A DNA stretch of 64,000 nt. Source: JANJUB01 sp031386985. Its GTDB lineage: Bacteria; Armatimonadota; Fimbriimonadia; Fimbriimonadales; Fimbriimonadaceae. The notes beneath the pieces were generated by a model that worked only from the letters and a program-made list of their open reading frames with translations, had not been told where the DNA came from and did no database searches. Where the stretch lies: NCBI GenBank assembly GCA_031386985.1, contig JANNCV010000044.1:372001-436000 (forward strand). The letters are read 5' to 3'. Positions 1 through 8,828 of the stretch are shown here, one piece after another; position 1 is the stretch's first letter; each line of letters begins with the position of its first letter. The position numbers and the translations under genes were made by a program.

Positions 1-504
1 GTCGAACAGGCCCATCTTTCAAGATATCGGAAGGCGGTCGAGAATCTCCCCAAAAATCCGACGAAGTTTCAAGAAGTTCTAGCGGCGACATCAAACCTAG
101 ACCATCTGGCGAAAGTTGACTCTGGCGTTGTTGGGGAGCTTTCGAGCATTCTCATGCCCGTGTTTTCTCAGTCCGGCCAAGCGCAAGTGAAACTAGAAGC
201 TGCTCGCCGCATCACTCGTCAGGGCCTTGAGATTTACGCCCAAAAAACGGCAACCGGTTACCTCCCCAAGGCCATTGACCCCACCAAGCCCTGGGCAATT
301 GACCCATTCACACAAAAGCCACTTATGTATAGGTTTATGACAAGCGGATTTGGACTTTACAGCGTGGGTGCAAATCTTAAAGACGATAAGGGGTTCCCGC
401 AATACTCTGACCCAACAAGTTATCCAAGCGGAACCGATGACGTCACTTTCTATCGCCCCCCTGCCCCGGTAAAGCCCCGAAACAGAGTAAAAACTGCACC
501 CTAA
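1..504 (+). CDS. C-terminal part of a probable envelope protein (5' truncated)
   Basis: The reading frame is open from base 1 to the TAA at 502-504, so the gene starts outside the window; an internal ATG at 154 is not a convincing start. The visible 167 residues end in a segment with the order DPFT-KPL-YR-GF-LYSVGxNLKDD. This resembles the C-terminal tail seen in many secreted or pilin-associated proteins of Planctomycetota and Armatimonadota (DPFTGKPLxYR...YSVGPNGKDDGG). The last residues are proline-rich. Its function is unknown. It ends 70 bp before the sigma factor gene and could be read through into it. Confidence 0.6.
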   Translation, partial: VEQAHLSRYRKAVENLPKNPTKFQEVLAATSNLDHLAKVDSGVVGELSSILMPVFSQSGQAQVKLEAARRITRQGLEIYAQKTATGYLPKAIDPTKPWAIDPFTQKPLMYRFMTSGFGLYSVGANLKDDKGFPQYSDPTSYPSGTDDVTFYRPPAPVKPRNRVKTAP

Positions 505-573
505 ACCAAAAGTCGAATTTTTCTTTGAACTCTCCTCACCCCTGACGACACAGATCTATTGCAAACAGCTGGT

Positions 574-1089
574 ATGGATGATCGAACTCGAAGAGCGGCC
601 CGTGGTGATCGGGAGGCGATGAGCGATATTGCGGTGGAACACTATTCCGCAATCTTTCGTTTCTGCGCCCGAAGGCTAGGCGCCGAGCTCGCGGCCGATG
701 CGGCTCAGGAAACATTTCTGACCGCCCAAAAGGCGATTAAGCGCTTTGATGGAACATCGGCACTAAGCACATGGCTCTTCGGGATCGCCCTCAATACTTG
801 CCGCAATCTAGCTCGAAAGAGGCGAATTGAAATGAATATCGAACACGCGTGGAATGTAGCCGCACCGAGTCCGGGGGAATCAACTTTGGTTGACCGAGAA
901 GCGTTGCGCGGAGCATTGAAGAAGCTCACATCCGAACACCTTGAAGTGGTTATCCTGCACGAGGTGGAAGGCATGACCTACGAAGAGGCGGCGGGAGTTC
1001 TGGGGGTGCCGGTTGGCACCGTGAAATCCCGGCTTCACCACGCGTTCGTTAGTCTGCGCCGCTTTATGGGCGTGGAGATTCAATCATGA
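574..1089 (+). CDS. ECF-type RNA polymerase sigma factor
   Basis: A small sigma-70 family protein of about 171 aa. Region 2 lies around residues 15-75 (AADAAQETF, then STWLFGIALN). Region 4 lies around residues 110-165, with a helix-turn-helix reading YEEAAGVLGVPVGTVKSRL. This is the two-domain layout of extracytoplasmic-function sigma factors, with no region 1 or 3. It overlaps the next gene by ATGA, and that gene encodes a membrane protein with an anti-sigma-like N-terminus, so the pair probably forms a signal-transducing sigma/anti-sigma module. The start is uncertain: ATG 574 is preferred, but TTG 559 is in frame and neither has a clear ribosome binding site. Confidence 0.9.
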   Translation: MDDRTRRAARGDREAMSDIAVEHYSAIFRFCARRLGAELAADAAQETFLTAQKAIKRFDGTSALSTWLFGIALNTCRNLARKRRIEMNIEHAWNVAAPSPGESTLVDREALRGALKKLTSEHLEVVILHEVEGMTYEEAAGVLGVPVGTVKSRLHHAFVSLRRFMGVEIQS

Positions 1090-2384
1090 ATAATATTCGC
1101 GAAGATTTGAAGGCATTTGTTGATGGTGAACTCACCGAGGCGCGAGCCCAGGAAGTTGAAGCCGCAATTGCATCCGATCCAGTTCTGCAACAGGAGGTGC
1201 ATTTCATGCGCTCGTTAGGAACTGAACTCAATAATCTCAAAAACGACCCCGAAGTTGCCGGTGCTCAGGCAACTCTTGACAAACTTCGGAAGAAGCCAAA
1301 GACAGATTTTCGGGTCCCCCTCTATGCCGCCTCGGCGATGGGATTGGCTCTTGTTGGTCTGTTTGTTTCGCCGATGTTTATGCAGGCTAAGGAGGCCGCA
1401 AAGAAGACCTCGATTGCGCCGATGCAGTACGAAATGAGAGGTGGGGGGCAGAAAGGTGGATCGGTGGGATTCGGTAGTGACGCCCTGGTCCCGGATAGTG
1501 CCCGACCCGCAGAGTCCTATGATGCGCTAGCCAAACAGTCGCCATCCCGAAGGGGTGTCGCAGGCGGCTTGGAGCAACGAAGAATCGCCGGGAAAGAGAA
1601 TGAGGACAAAGCTGTCATAAATAACTCTGCCACGAATGCAGAGTGGTATCGAGACGGCGTAAAGGCGAAACCACTGGGCGATGGCACGAGCCTCACGGGC
1701 AAAGATGTAAAGCGCCTTCTCGAAGGTTCAATGATGATTCGGGACGCCGATATTGCGGTCGGAGTCAAATCTGCGCGCGAAGCCAAAGAGCAATTGCGAA
1801 CCACGATTGACTCGTGGAAGGGAGATGGAGCCAAGATTCTCACCACAAACCTAAACGCAACGGAGAAAGAAACTAGGCTTGTTGCCGAACTTCGCGTACC
1901 CGAATCACGGTTCGAAGAAACACTCGATATTCTCGGCAAAATGGGGACCGTTATCACCGAGCACTCGGCAAGCGAGGACGTGACCAACCAAGTGGTTGAT
2001 ACAACCGTTCGAGCCCGCTCCTGGGCAACGGAGTTACTTCGGCTGAAGAATGAGTTGGCAAAATCTACCGACCGAGCGGAGAAAGTGCAACTGAAGTCCA
2101 AGATTTATGAGGCCCAGCTTGCACTCGACAGTTGGAACACACAGAAGGAAGTTTTGGACAAGCAAACGCTGTTTTCCCGGATTCACGTCACATTCGTTCA
2201 AGCCGAAGACGGAACGCTCGTCTCCGATTCTTGGAGCGAAGGCAGCCTGAACAATGCTTCGAGTGGCCTGAAATCGGTGGGCAGAGTGCTTGGCGCGCTC
2301 GCAATTTACGTCCTTGTTTACATTCCGGTCTGGTTGCCGCTGGCACTCTTCGGCTGGTTCATGATGAAGAAACGCAACGGGTAG
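1086..2384 (+). CDS. Membrane anti-sigma-like protein with DUF4349 domain
   Basis: A 432-aa protein. Residues 1-45 (DLKAFVDGELTEARAQEVEA) resemble the N-terminal helical domain of anti-sigma factors, but without the zinc-binding His/Cys set. A transmembrane helix lies near residues 78-97. A linker with Gly-rich and charged stretches follows, then a DUF4349 domain around residues 210-430 that has a coiled-coil part (LKNELAKSTDRAEKVQLKSK) and a second membrane helix near the C-terminus (ALAIYVLVYIPVWLPLALFGW). The start overlaps the sigma stop codon, and GGAG lies upstream. It probably binds and inhibits the ECF factor at the membrane and releases it on an envelope signal; the signal itself is not visible. 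Confidence 0.82.
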   Translation: MNNIREDLKAFVDGELTEARAQEVEAAIASDPVLQQEVHFMRSLGTELNNLKNDPEVAGAQATLDKLRKKPKTDFRVPLYAASAMGLALVGLFVSPMFMQAKEAAKKTSIAPMQYEMRGGGQKGGSVGFGSDALVPDSARPAESYDALAKQSPSRRGVAGGLEQRRIAGKENEDKAVINNSATNAEWYRDGVKAKPLGDGTSLTGKDVKRLLEGSMMIRDADIAVGVKSAREAKEQLRTTIDSWKGDGAKILTTNLNATEKETRLVAELRVPESRFEETLDILGKMGTVITEHSASEDVTNQVVDTTVRARSWATELLRLKNELAKSTDRAEKVQLKSKIYEAQLALDSWNTQKEVLDKQTLFSRIHVTFVQAEDGTLVSDSWSEGSLNNASSGLKSVGRVLGALAIYVLVYIPVWLPLALFGWFMMKKRNG

Positions 2385-2412
2385 CGCCATGGTTTCCTTT
2401 CCTGCGGGTTCG

Positions 2413-3240
2413 CTAGTTGAAAAGCCCCTCTAAACTCAAAACATCAAAGATTTGCTCGGGCCGGAACGGAACGTTTCTGGTTTCGAGCAAATCCTGCTGG
2501 CGCAGCGCACCAACCACTTCAAAGCCCTTAACCGCCACGCCCGCTCCCTTTGCGCGTCGGTCGAGCCACTCTAGGACAGGATCTGGTGGGACTTCATCTG
2601 GGTTGCCAAACTCAAGCAGAAGCCTCGATTGCTCGAAGCTTGGCATCATGTAAGCGAACGACTTCACGGATTCGAACATCGGGTCGTCGTCTTCGCTTCG
2701 GTTTACAACATCACGATGCCGGGACTGCGCGAAATGAGGAAACTCTTCCTCGAACGTCGCGGCGACCGTCAGAAAAAACGGCCTCAACGTAACGACCGAA
2801 ACACCTAGGGTTTCATGGCACCGTCGCGGTCCAAAGTGCGGCTCAAGAGGGGTCTCCAGCAGTCCACCAAAGCCCAAATCGCGCAACTTTGCCCCCGAAC
2901 CGAACACCGGGATGGAGAACGAATCCGCCAGAGTTTGGCAGAACGAGCCCAACTGAAGTGGAGTGATTCCCACCCAATCGCACTGATCCAACGCCCCAAT
3001 CCGAGGATGTTCTCCCGCGTGCTTCTGAAGGTTGATCCGAGCGAAGGCGAGTTCGCACGCCTTTAGAACATACGAGGAAACGGCGGCGAACTCCCCCGAA
3101 AGGCTCATCCAGGTTCGGTTGGCATCAAGATCGCTGCGTAAATCATGAAGCTGTACTTCTGAGGGCAACTCGTCTTGAAAACAATGGATCAGATCACGAT
3201 CTCGCCCAAACGAGAACGCGAGATGAACGAGGATGCTCAC
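2413..3240 (-). CDS. Glutamate formimidoyltransferase-like protein (FTCD N-terminal family)
   Basis: A 275-aa protein. The central motif KHAGEHPRIGALDQ near residues 73-86 is the hallmark of the formiminotransferase domain, which moves a formimino group between glutamate and tetrahydrofolate in histidine breakdown. Only the transferase part is present; the cyclodeaminase domain of mammalian FTCD is absent. It is slightly shorter than the usual ~300 aa. It follows fabI with a 3-bp gap and is probably co-transcribed with it. No other histidine-utilisation gene is nearby, so the physiological role (histidine catabolism or one-carbon metabolism) is uncertain. Confidence 0.78.
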   Translation of the reverse strand: MSILVHLAFSFGRDRDLIHCFQDELPSEVQLHDLRSDLDANRTWMSLSGEFAAVSSYVLKACELAFARINLQKHAGEHPRIGALDQCDWVGITPLQLGSFCQTLADSFSIPVFGSGAKLRDLGFGGLLETPLEPHFGPRRCHETLGVSVVTLRPFFLTVAATFEEEFPHFAQSRHRDVVNRSEDDDPMFESVKSFAYMMPSFEQSRLLLEFGNPDEVPPDPVLEWLDRRAKGAGVAVKGFEVVGALRQQDLLETRNVPFRPEQIFDVLSLEGLFN

Positions 3241-3243
3241 GGC

Positions 3244-4008
3244 TTACATACCGACGATGTTGTAGCCGTTATCAATGTAAATAATCTGTCCCGAAACGCC
3301 ATGGCTTAAATCACTCAAGAGATAGACGGCAGAACCCGCCACTTCCTTCTGACCAAAAGGCTGTTTTAATGGCGCTCTTTCGTGAACATACTCAATCATT
3401 TCCAGCAAGCCTTTAACGCCCCGGGCGGCAACGGTGTTAATTGGACCAGGCGAAAGAGTGTTCACGCGAATGCCTCTTACCCCTAAATCGAAGGCGAGAT
3501 ACCGAACTTCGGCTTCGAGCGCGGCCTTGGCGATGCCCATGATGTTGTAGTTGCCTACCGCTCTGGTTGAACCCAAATAGCTCAAAGTTACAACGGAACC
3601 ACCATCGTTCATGACGGGCTCAAGTGTTCGGCAGAGCTTTACGAGCGAGTAGGCGGACACTTCCAACGCAGTTTTGAAACCATCCTGGCTCGTATCAATA
3701 AAGCGGCCTTGGAGATCCTCGCGATTTGCAAACGCAGCAGAGTGAACAAGAAAGTCAATTTTGCCGTACTTTGCCGCGACCTGCTCGGCAAGGGAAGCGA
3801 GTTGCTCATCATCCTGAAAGTCACAAACAAACGATGAAAAACGAGAATCATCCTTGATGAGGCCGTTGACCCGCTCAAGCATCCGCTCATTTTGGCCCCC
3901 AATCCCAACCTGTGCCCCGTGATCGGCGGCGGCCAAAGCAATTGACCAACCAATGCTCTTTTCATTGGTGACACTGAGAACTAAACCCTTCTTGCCTTCT
4001 AAAAGCAT
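3244..4008 (-). CDS. fabI: Enoyl-[acyl-carrier-protein] reductase (NADH)
   Basis: A 254-aa short-chain dehydrogenase fold protein of normal FabI length. The N-terminal cofactor loop reads GLVLSVTNEKSIGWSIA, where the usual FabI form is GLVxGxANxxSIAxxIA. The catalytic pair is in YNIMGIAKAALE (Tyr-x6-Lys), preceded by the LSYLGSTRAVGNY segment. The substrate-loop region TVAARGVKG matches FabI TLAASGI. It catalyses the last reduction of each fatty-acid elongation round. It lies 15 bp downstream of the lonN-like gene. A possible promoter box of its own, TACGCT, sits 6 nt before the ATG. Confidence 0.95.
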   Translation of the reverse strand: MLLEGKKGLVLSVTNEKSIGWSIALAAADHGAQVGIGGQNERMLERVNGLIKDDSRFSSFVCDFQDDEQLASLAEQVAAKYGKIDFLVHSAAFANREDLQGRFIDTSQDGFKTALEVSAYSLVKLCRTLEPVMNDGGSVVTLSYLGSTRAVGNYNIMGIAKAALEAEVRYLAFDLGVRGIRVNTLSPGPINTVAARGVKGLLEMIEYVHERAPLKQPFGQKEVAGSAVYLLSDLSHGVSGQIIYIDNGYNIVGM

Positions 4009-4014
4009 AGCTGG

Positions 4015-4020
4015 AGCGTA
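4015..4020 (-). promoter_or_regulatory. Possible -10 box (TACGCT) of fabI
   Basis: The hexamer lies exactly 6 nt before the fabI ATG, as in the other TANNNT-type starts in this window. It overlaps the end of the upstream lonN-like gene, so it would be an internal operon promoter. Chance occurrence is possible. Confidence 0.35.
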
Positions 4021-4023
4021 CCC

Positions 4024-4695
4024 TTAGTTCTTCGAAATCCATTCTTTGAGGTGTTCGGGATTGAGGCGGTGGAGGCCAATCGTGGTGGCCCCACTGATTA
4101 ATTCTTGTTCCAACAAGGCGATTAAGCTAGAGACCCGCTCCATAGTGTTTGTCAACTCCAACAATCTTTGCTTTTCCAAATTGTCAATCGGAAGCATATT
4201 GGCAATCGCGTAGGAAAGGGCTGTAATATCGTCCGGAAATCTAATCTGAACATTAAATCCCTGGCGCGTGACTAGCTGTGCAATCCACGAATGAAAGTCT
4301 TCTCGGCAACGCATCACGAGTGCATCCGTTCGAGGCTCATCTTCGGTTTCCATCTCCAGAACAGGTTCAACATGACCAACTAAATACGCCTTTGAATCAT
4401 CAATACGGCGAATGCGAAACCGTTGCTCGCCTCGAACCTGGATATCCATCAAGCCCTCGCCCAACTCCTGAACCTCCTTTATCTGCACCGAAGTTCCGAC
4501 CATGTAAGGGTCCGCATAACCGCCCACTTCTTGTCCGCTTCTTATCAAGACCACGCCAAAAGGTAGATCTTTTTCAATACAATTGCGAACCATTTCCACA
4601 TATCTGTCCTCAAACACGTGGAGTTGGATATGCGCGTACGGAAACAGCACGGTTTGCAAAAGGAGCAAGGGCAGTTCTTGCAGTCGTTGAGCCAT
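4024..4695 (-). CDS. Lon N-terminal (LON substrate-binding) domain protein
   Basis: A 223-aa stand-alone LON substrate-binding domain. The opening LPLLLLQTVLFPYAHIQLHVFEDRYVEMV is the usual beginning of this family (P-L-F-P-x-x-x-L-x-I-F-E-x-RY). It is followed by GVVLI, GTSVQIKEVQELGEGLMDIQVRGEQRFRI and a helical C-terminal half. There is no AAA+ or protease domain, so it is not the Lon protease itself. The family is conserved but its biochemical role is poorly defined. It is the first gene of the lonN-fabI-formiminotransferase unit and is divergent from the histidine kinase gene. Confidence 0.88.
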   Translation of the reverse strand: MAQRLQELPLLLLQTVLFPYAHIQLHVFEDRYVEMVRNCIEKDLPFGVVLIRSGQEVGGYADPYMVGTSVQIKEVQELGEGLMDIQVRGEQRFRIRRIDDSKAYLVGHVEPVLEMETEDEPRTDALVMRCREDFHSWIAQLVTRQGFNVQIRFPDDITALSYAIANMLPIDNLEKQRLLELTNTMERVSSLIALLEQELISGATTIGLHRLNPEHLKEWISKN

Positions 4696-4775
4696 TCCTA
4701 TCTAATTATGACGACGTTTTGTGGAACCTATAGTGTAGAGGCAGGAGTATCCATCGCGGGGTATCCTGAAAGGAA

Positions 4776-6506
4776 GTGTCGGAAGTGAGTGTGCAGGTGA
4801 GCCAGCCATTAGTAATTAGCGATTTCCCCGATGATCCAAACGCCCTAAAGCAGCTTTTGGAGCAGGCCAATTCTCGCATTCGCGAACTTGAAACAAGAGT
4901 CAATGAATCCGATAATCGGGCGGCGCGAGCGGGCGATTCCGGTATGGAAGTCGCGCCGATCAGTGAAGCTGACGTTACGCTTCGCCGACTTGTTCAACGT
5001 ATCGCGATGATTTTGCAGGCCGAAAAAATCGTGATCATGTTCTTTGATCGCGAAAAAGGCGAGCTCATTGGCATTCCCCCATCTTACGGAGTTGACGACG
5101 AGCGACTCAACACTTTCCGAGTTCGCGCGACTCACGGGATTTCCGGTCAAGTTTTTCGAGATGGCGAGCCAGTCATTTTTCATGACGCCACGAATGATGC
5201 GAGGGCGCAAAAAGAAACCTTTGCCCTCCTCCACGTCACGAACGGCATCACGGTGCCGCTCATTATCGAAAAGCGTGACGAGGAAAACCGCGTCGTAGAA
5301 CGAACAACGATTGGCGTTCTGCACGCCTTCAACAAGCGTCACGGGGAAGATTTTAATGAAGAAGACGTTCGACTCCTAGAGCGAATGGCTCGAAACGTTG
5401 GCTCCATTATCGCCAACTTACAGCTCTACCGAGAGGTTGTAGAAGAGCGCGAAGAGCTTATCCAAACCTTTGAATCGCTTACGGCGGGCTTGATCTTGGT
5501 TTCACCCGAGGGACGCATTAGCCAAATTAACGCATCGGCCCGACAAATTTTCGGCGTCGGTAGCGAAGCTCTTGGCAAGCAATACGCGGATGTTCTCAAG
5601 GATCCCACTTTTAGAGAAGTTTACGCGGGGGCAATGGCGGGGGAAGAGCAGAACACCCGGGATATTGCGGTGCAACTTGCAAGTGGTGAACGAGCTTATC
5701 AGGTTCAAGCCGCCCAAGTTAAGAGCGAGGACGGTAAAGATTTAGGCGTGGTGGCGATCTTCATGGATATCACCGAAATGAAGAACATTGATCGCATGAA
5801 GTCGAACTTCGTGGCAATGGCATCGCACGAACTGCGAACACCCCTAACGGCGATCAAGGGCTTTACCAGCACGCTTCTGATGGATGACGGATTCTCGCCG
5901 GAAGAAACGAAGGAATTCTTAATGATCATCGAGCAAGAATGTGATCGCTTGCGCCGATTGATTGATGATCTGCTGAATACCGCTCGGATTGAGGCGAACG
6001 AAAGCCTAAAACCGCACTACTCCATGGTAGATGTAAAGGCGATGCTTGAAAAAGTCATCATGATCCAAAAACAAGCGACCAATAAACACACGCTGAAGCT
6101 TGATATCCGGAGCCCGATCCCCAACATGGTTGCAGATGAAGACAAACTCGACCAGATTCTTACAAATTTGATGAGCAATGCGATCAAGTATTCTCCCAAT
6201 GGTGGCACCATCACAATTCACGCTACTACCGCCGACGATCATATCGTTGTGGGCATTCAAGATGAAGGCCTTGGTATTCCCAAGGATCATTTAGTTAAGG
6301 TTTTCGATCGGTTCCACCGGGTTAACAACGAAGATAACCGAAAAATTTATGGCACGGGTCTCGGGCTGTATTTGGTCAAGCACCTCGTCGAGCAAGTTCA
6401 CCTAGGCAAAATTTGGGTGGAATCTGAAGTGGGCAAGGGCTCGACTTTCCTCTTCAAAATTCCGAACAATATTGATATCGAAGAAGCTAAAGCCGCCAAC
6501 GATTAG
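4776..6506 (+). CDS. Soluble sensor histidine kinase (GAF-PAS-HisKA-HATPase)
   Basis: A 576-aa kinase with no transmembrane segment. A short coiled coil (about residues 20-45) is followed by a GAF domain (about 60-215), a linker helix, a PAS domain (about 225-335, GLILVSPEGRISQINASARQIFG) and HisKA with the H-box MASHELRTPLTAIKGF near residue 350. The HATPase domain carries N-box LMSNAIKYSPNGG, G1 DEGLGIP and G2 GTGLGLYLVK. It should phosphorylate itself on the H-box His and pass the phosphate to a response regulator, but none is encoded nearby, so it is an orphan. The start is GTG with GAAAGGAA just before it. Its stop codon overlaps the convergent gene by 4 nt. Confidence 0.93.
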   Translation: MSEVSVQVSQPLVISDFPDDPNALKQLLEQANSRIRELETRVNESDNRAARAGDSGMEVAPISEADVTLRRLVQRIAMILQAEKIVIMFFDREKGELIGIPPSYGVDDERLNTFRVRATHGISGQVFRDGEPVIFHDATNDARAQKETFALLHVTNGITVPLIIEKRDEENRVVERTTIGVLHAFNKRHGEDFNEEDVRLLERMARNVGSIIANLQLYREVVEEREELIQTFESLTAGLILVSPEGRISQINASARQIFGVGSEALGKQYADVLKDPTFREVYAGAMAGEEQNTRDIAVQLASGERAYQVQAAQVKSEDGKDLGVVAIFMDITEMKNIDRMKSNFVAMASHELRTPLTAIKGFTSTLLMDDGFSPEETKEFLMIIEQECDRLRRLIDDLLNTARIEANESLKPHYSMVDVKAMLEKVIMIQKQATNKHTLKLDIRSPIPNMVADEDKLDQILTNLMSNAIKYSPNGGTITIHATTADDHIVVGIQDEGLGIPKDHLVKVFDRFHRVNNEDNRKIYGTGLGLYLVKHLVEQVHLGKIWVESEVGKGSTFLFKIPNNIDIEEAKAAND

Positions 6507-7927
6507 CCCGAGCAAGGGGGCATGATCGCGAGCCACGCCGCCCCATAAAGCCCCGCGTCGGCACCATACGGCGAGCGAACGGTGACCCCGGATTCGGGAA
6601 TCCCAAGCCAATCGCTCAACCCGACCCCGCCGCAAAGCACCGTTACTTCGGGCATCCACATCGCATGGATCGTCCTCAGAGCTCGAACGGAAGCGAGTTT
6701 GGCCCTGCTTTGATCTTGATTGGTGGGATTTTCGATGTTCGCCCCGCCAAGGAGGTCTTCGAACGTTTCGCCCGGCAAGGCTCCAAGATCGTTGAGGCGC
6801 GGGTAGTTTCCGTTCGGGCCGATCATGATTTTCATATCCGAGACAAAACCGCATCCAACGCCGGTACCAAGGGCGAGGGTGGCAACCCTCCGCCCGGCAA
6901 AATCCGGATAGCACGCATGCCCCCAAGCGGTGGCTAATCCGTCGTTTAACGCAACCGTTGGAATGCCGAAAACCGCCGACGTAAAGCGCGAGCCCACATG
7001 GTCCGGGATGATTTCTTTTGCCTCAATTACTGTTCCGGAGGCCGGATCAACCACCCCGCCCGTGCTTATTCCAAGCCTAGTCACGCGGCTCCCCTCAACC
7101 CGCTCCAAAATCCAATCTTCGCGCTCTTCCTTTGTCGGCGGAAGCTCCGCTCTCTCCGTGGTTAACAGCTGTCCAGTGGAATCAAACACCCCAAAGCGAA
7201 TCCATGTCCCGCCGATATCAACCGCACCAACCAATCCGGTTGGCCTTGAAACTGAGCTTACAAAGGCTCGGGTCTGCTTGATCGGATCATTGATCGCACC
7301 CCCGATCACGACTCCAGCGGCGCCGATTCGAAGGGCGGCTTGGGCTTGAGAGGGGGTCGTAAACCGGCCCTCCGCCAGAACGGGCAAATCGCATTCCCTA
7401 ACTGCTTCCCGAATAAACTCGAGATCGGGTCCTCGAGTCAATCGGGTTTCTCTGGTGTATCCAGCCAGGGTTGTGCTCACGAAATCAGCACCACACCTCA
7501 TCGCATAGTGGATCGAGGCGACCGAATCGCAATCCGCCATTGCTAGCCTTCCGGCGACCTTGATCATCTTAATCAGGTCTTCAAGTTTCTCCCCGCCGGG
7601 CCGCTCCCGGCGGGTCGCGTCTAACGCGATCATTTCCGCTCCGGATTCGATCAGTTCCTGTACTTCGCAAGAAGTTGGCGTCACGTAAACTTCGCTCCCT
7701 TCATAGCTCCGTTTCAGCAGGCCCATGACGGGGAGCCCCAGTTTGGGCCGGATGTGCTTAATTGCGGCGACGCCTTCAAGGCGCAAAATCGTCGCCCCCT
7801 CCCCTCTGCTGGCCCCCGCGAGCGGCAACAGAAACTCAGGGTGATCCACGGGAGAACCCGGAGAACCTTGCACGGAAGCAACAATCGGGCAGGCCCTCAG
7901 AGCACTCAGTAAGTCCGAGATTGTCAT
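6503..7927 (-). CDS. Fused NanE-type epimerase and ROK-family sugar kinase
   Basis: A 474-aa two-domain protein. Residues 1-225 resemble N-acylglucosamine-6-phosphate 2-epimerase (NanE): PVMGLLKRSYEGSEVYVTPT, then IALDATRRERP and VLAEGRFTTPSQAQAALRIGAAGVVIGGAI. Residues 230-470 form an ROK kinase with ATP-binding AVDIGGTWIRFGVFD and the catalytic-type Asp in ALNDGLATAWGH. The usual ROK zinc motif (CxCGxxGCxE) is missing. Such fusions would combine the kinase and epimerase steps that turn N-acetylmannosamine into N-acetylglucosamine-6-phosphate. The ATG overlaps the folD stop codon by 4 nt, so the two genes are probably coupled. No sialic acid lyase or transporter is nearby. Confidence 0.85.
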   Translation of the reverse strand: MTISDLLSALRACPIVASVQGSPGSPVDHPEFLLPLAGASRGEGATILRLEGVAAIKHIRPKLGLPVMGLLKRSYEGSEVYVTPTSCEVQELIESGAEMIALDATRRERPGGEKLEDLIKMIKVAGRLAMADCDSVASIHYAMRCGADFVSTTLAGYTRETRLTRGPDLEFIREAVRECDLPVLAEGRFTTPSQAQAALRIGAAGVVIGGAINDPIKQTRAFVSSVSRPTGLVGAVDIGGTWIRFGVFDSTGQLLTTERAELPPTKEEREDWILERVEGSRVTRLGISTGGVVDPASGTVIEAKEIIPDHVGSRFTSAVFGIPTVALNDGLATAWGHACYPDFAGRRVATLALGTGVGCGFVSDMKIMIGPNGNYPRLNDLGALPGETFEDLLGGANIENPTNQDQSRAKLASVRALRTIHAMWMPEVTVLCGGVGLSDWLGIPESGVTVRSPYGADAGLYGAAWLAIMPPCSG

Positions 7928-8772
7928 ACAGTGGCCTCAGCCGCATCAACGACGTTAGAAAGCAAACTCGCCACCGTCATCGGCCCAACCCCTCCCGGAA
8001 CTGGTGTAATCCAGGCTGCGACTTGCGAAGCGGCTTCGAACTCCACATCTCCGACGTCTTTATCTCGGCCTTCCACCGTATTGTAGCCAGCATCCACTAC
8101 AATCGCTCCCGGCTTAATCCAGTCACCTTTTACCATCTCAGGGCGCCCGACAGCTGCGATCAAAACATCGGCTTGGCGGCACTCATCCGCAAGGTTTTGA
8201 GTTCTTGAGTGCGCAATCGTGACGGTTGCGTTGCGCTGTAGCATTAGCAACGCCGCCGGTTTGCCCAGGATAATGCTACGCCCGATGACCAAAACTCGCT
8301 TGCCCTCCAGCGGGATTCGGTAGTGATCCAGAAGCCGCATGATGCCGGCCGGGGTTGCGCATCGAAATCCAGGTAAGTCGCTGGTAAGGAGACCGAGCGA
8401 CTGCGGCGTCATGCCATCAACGTCCTTCTCAGAACCTAACTTCAGGAGCGCTTGAGCCTCATCCAAGTGCTTGGGCAAAGGGTGCTGAACCATGATTCCG
8501 TGGACTCTTGGGTCTCCCTTCAGCTCGGCAATCTTGTCCAAAAGTTCGCTTTGCGACCATGAGGTATCCACATCGTAAGACTGGCTAATGATTCCGGCTT
8601 TTGCGGCCCAGCTTCGCTTCATCTTCACATACGCCAGGCTTGATGGATCGGTGGCGGATACCATAATATCGAGTCGAGGCTCAACCCCTTTCTCCTTGAG
8701 CACCGAAACTCGGGCAGCGATTTCAGCGCGGAGTAGTTTGGATAAGGCAAGGCCATCGAGGATTTGGGACAC
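7924..8772 (-). CDS. folD: Methylenetetrahydrofolate dehydrogenase / methenyltetrahydrofolate cyclohydrolase
   Basis: A 282-aa protein of normal FolD length. Signature segments are AYVKMKRSWAAKAGI (catalytic Lys region), GIMVQHPLPKHLD, DVDGMTPQSLGLL, CATPAGIMRLLDHY, the NADP-binding GRSIILGKPAALLMLQRNATVTIAHSRT and the C-terminal TPVPGGVGPMTVASLL. It interconverts 5,10-methylene- and 10-formyl-tetrahydrofolate in the cytosol, feeding purine and formyl-Met-tRNA synthesis. The start codon is GTG. It is the first gene of a pair with the NanE-ROK fusion. It is divergent from the acyltransferase gene, with little room for two promoters. Confidence 0.96.
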   Translation of the reverse strand: MSQILDGLALSKLLRAEIAARVSVLKEKGVEPRLDIMVSATDPSSLAYVKMKRSWAAKAGIISQSYDVDTSWSQSELLDKIAELKGDPRVHGIMVQHPLPKHLDEAQALLKLGSEKDVDGMTPQSLGLLTSDLPGFRCATPAGIMRLLDHYRIPLEGKRVLVIGRSIILGKPAALLMLQRNATVTIAHSRTQNLADECRQADVLIAAVGRPEMVKGDWIKPGAIVVDAGYNTVEGRDKDVGDVEFEAASQVAAWITPVPGGVGPMTVASLLSNVVDAAEATV

Positions 8773-8828
8773 GATATAGGGAACCCGATGGCTGGCCGAG
8801 TTTGCTTGGCGGGTACCCTCTTCAGGCG

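Noticed and set aside
7790..7830. Second copy of the trmD palindromic element (C-rich run in the NanE part)
   Set aside because: The NanE sequence aligns over this stretch without extra residues and no complementary arm is present.
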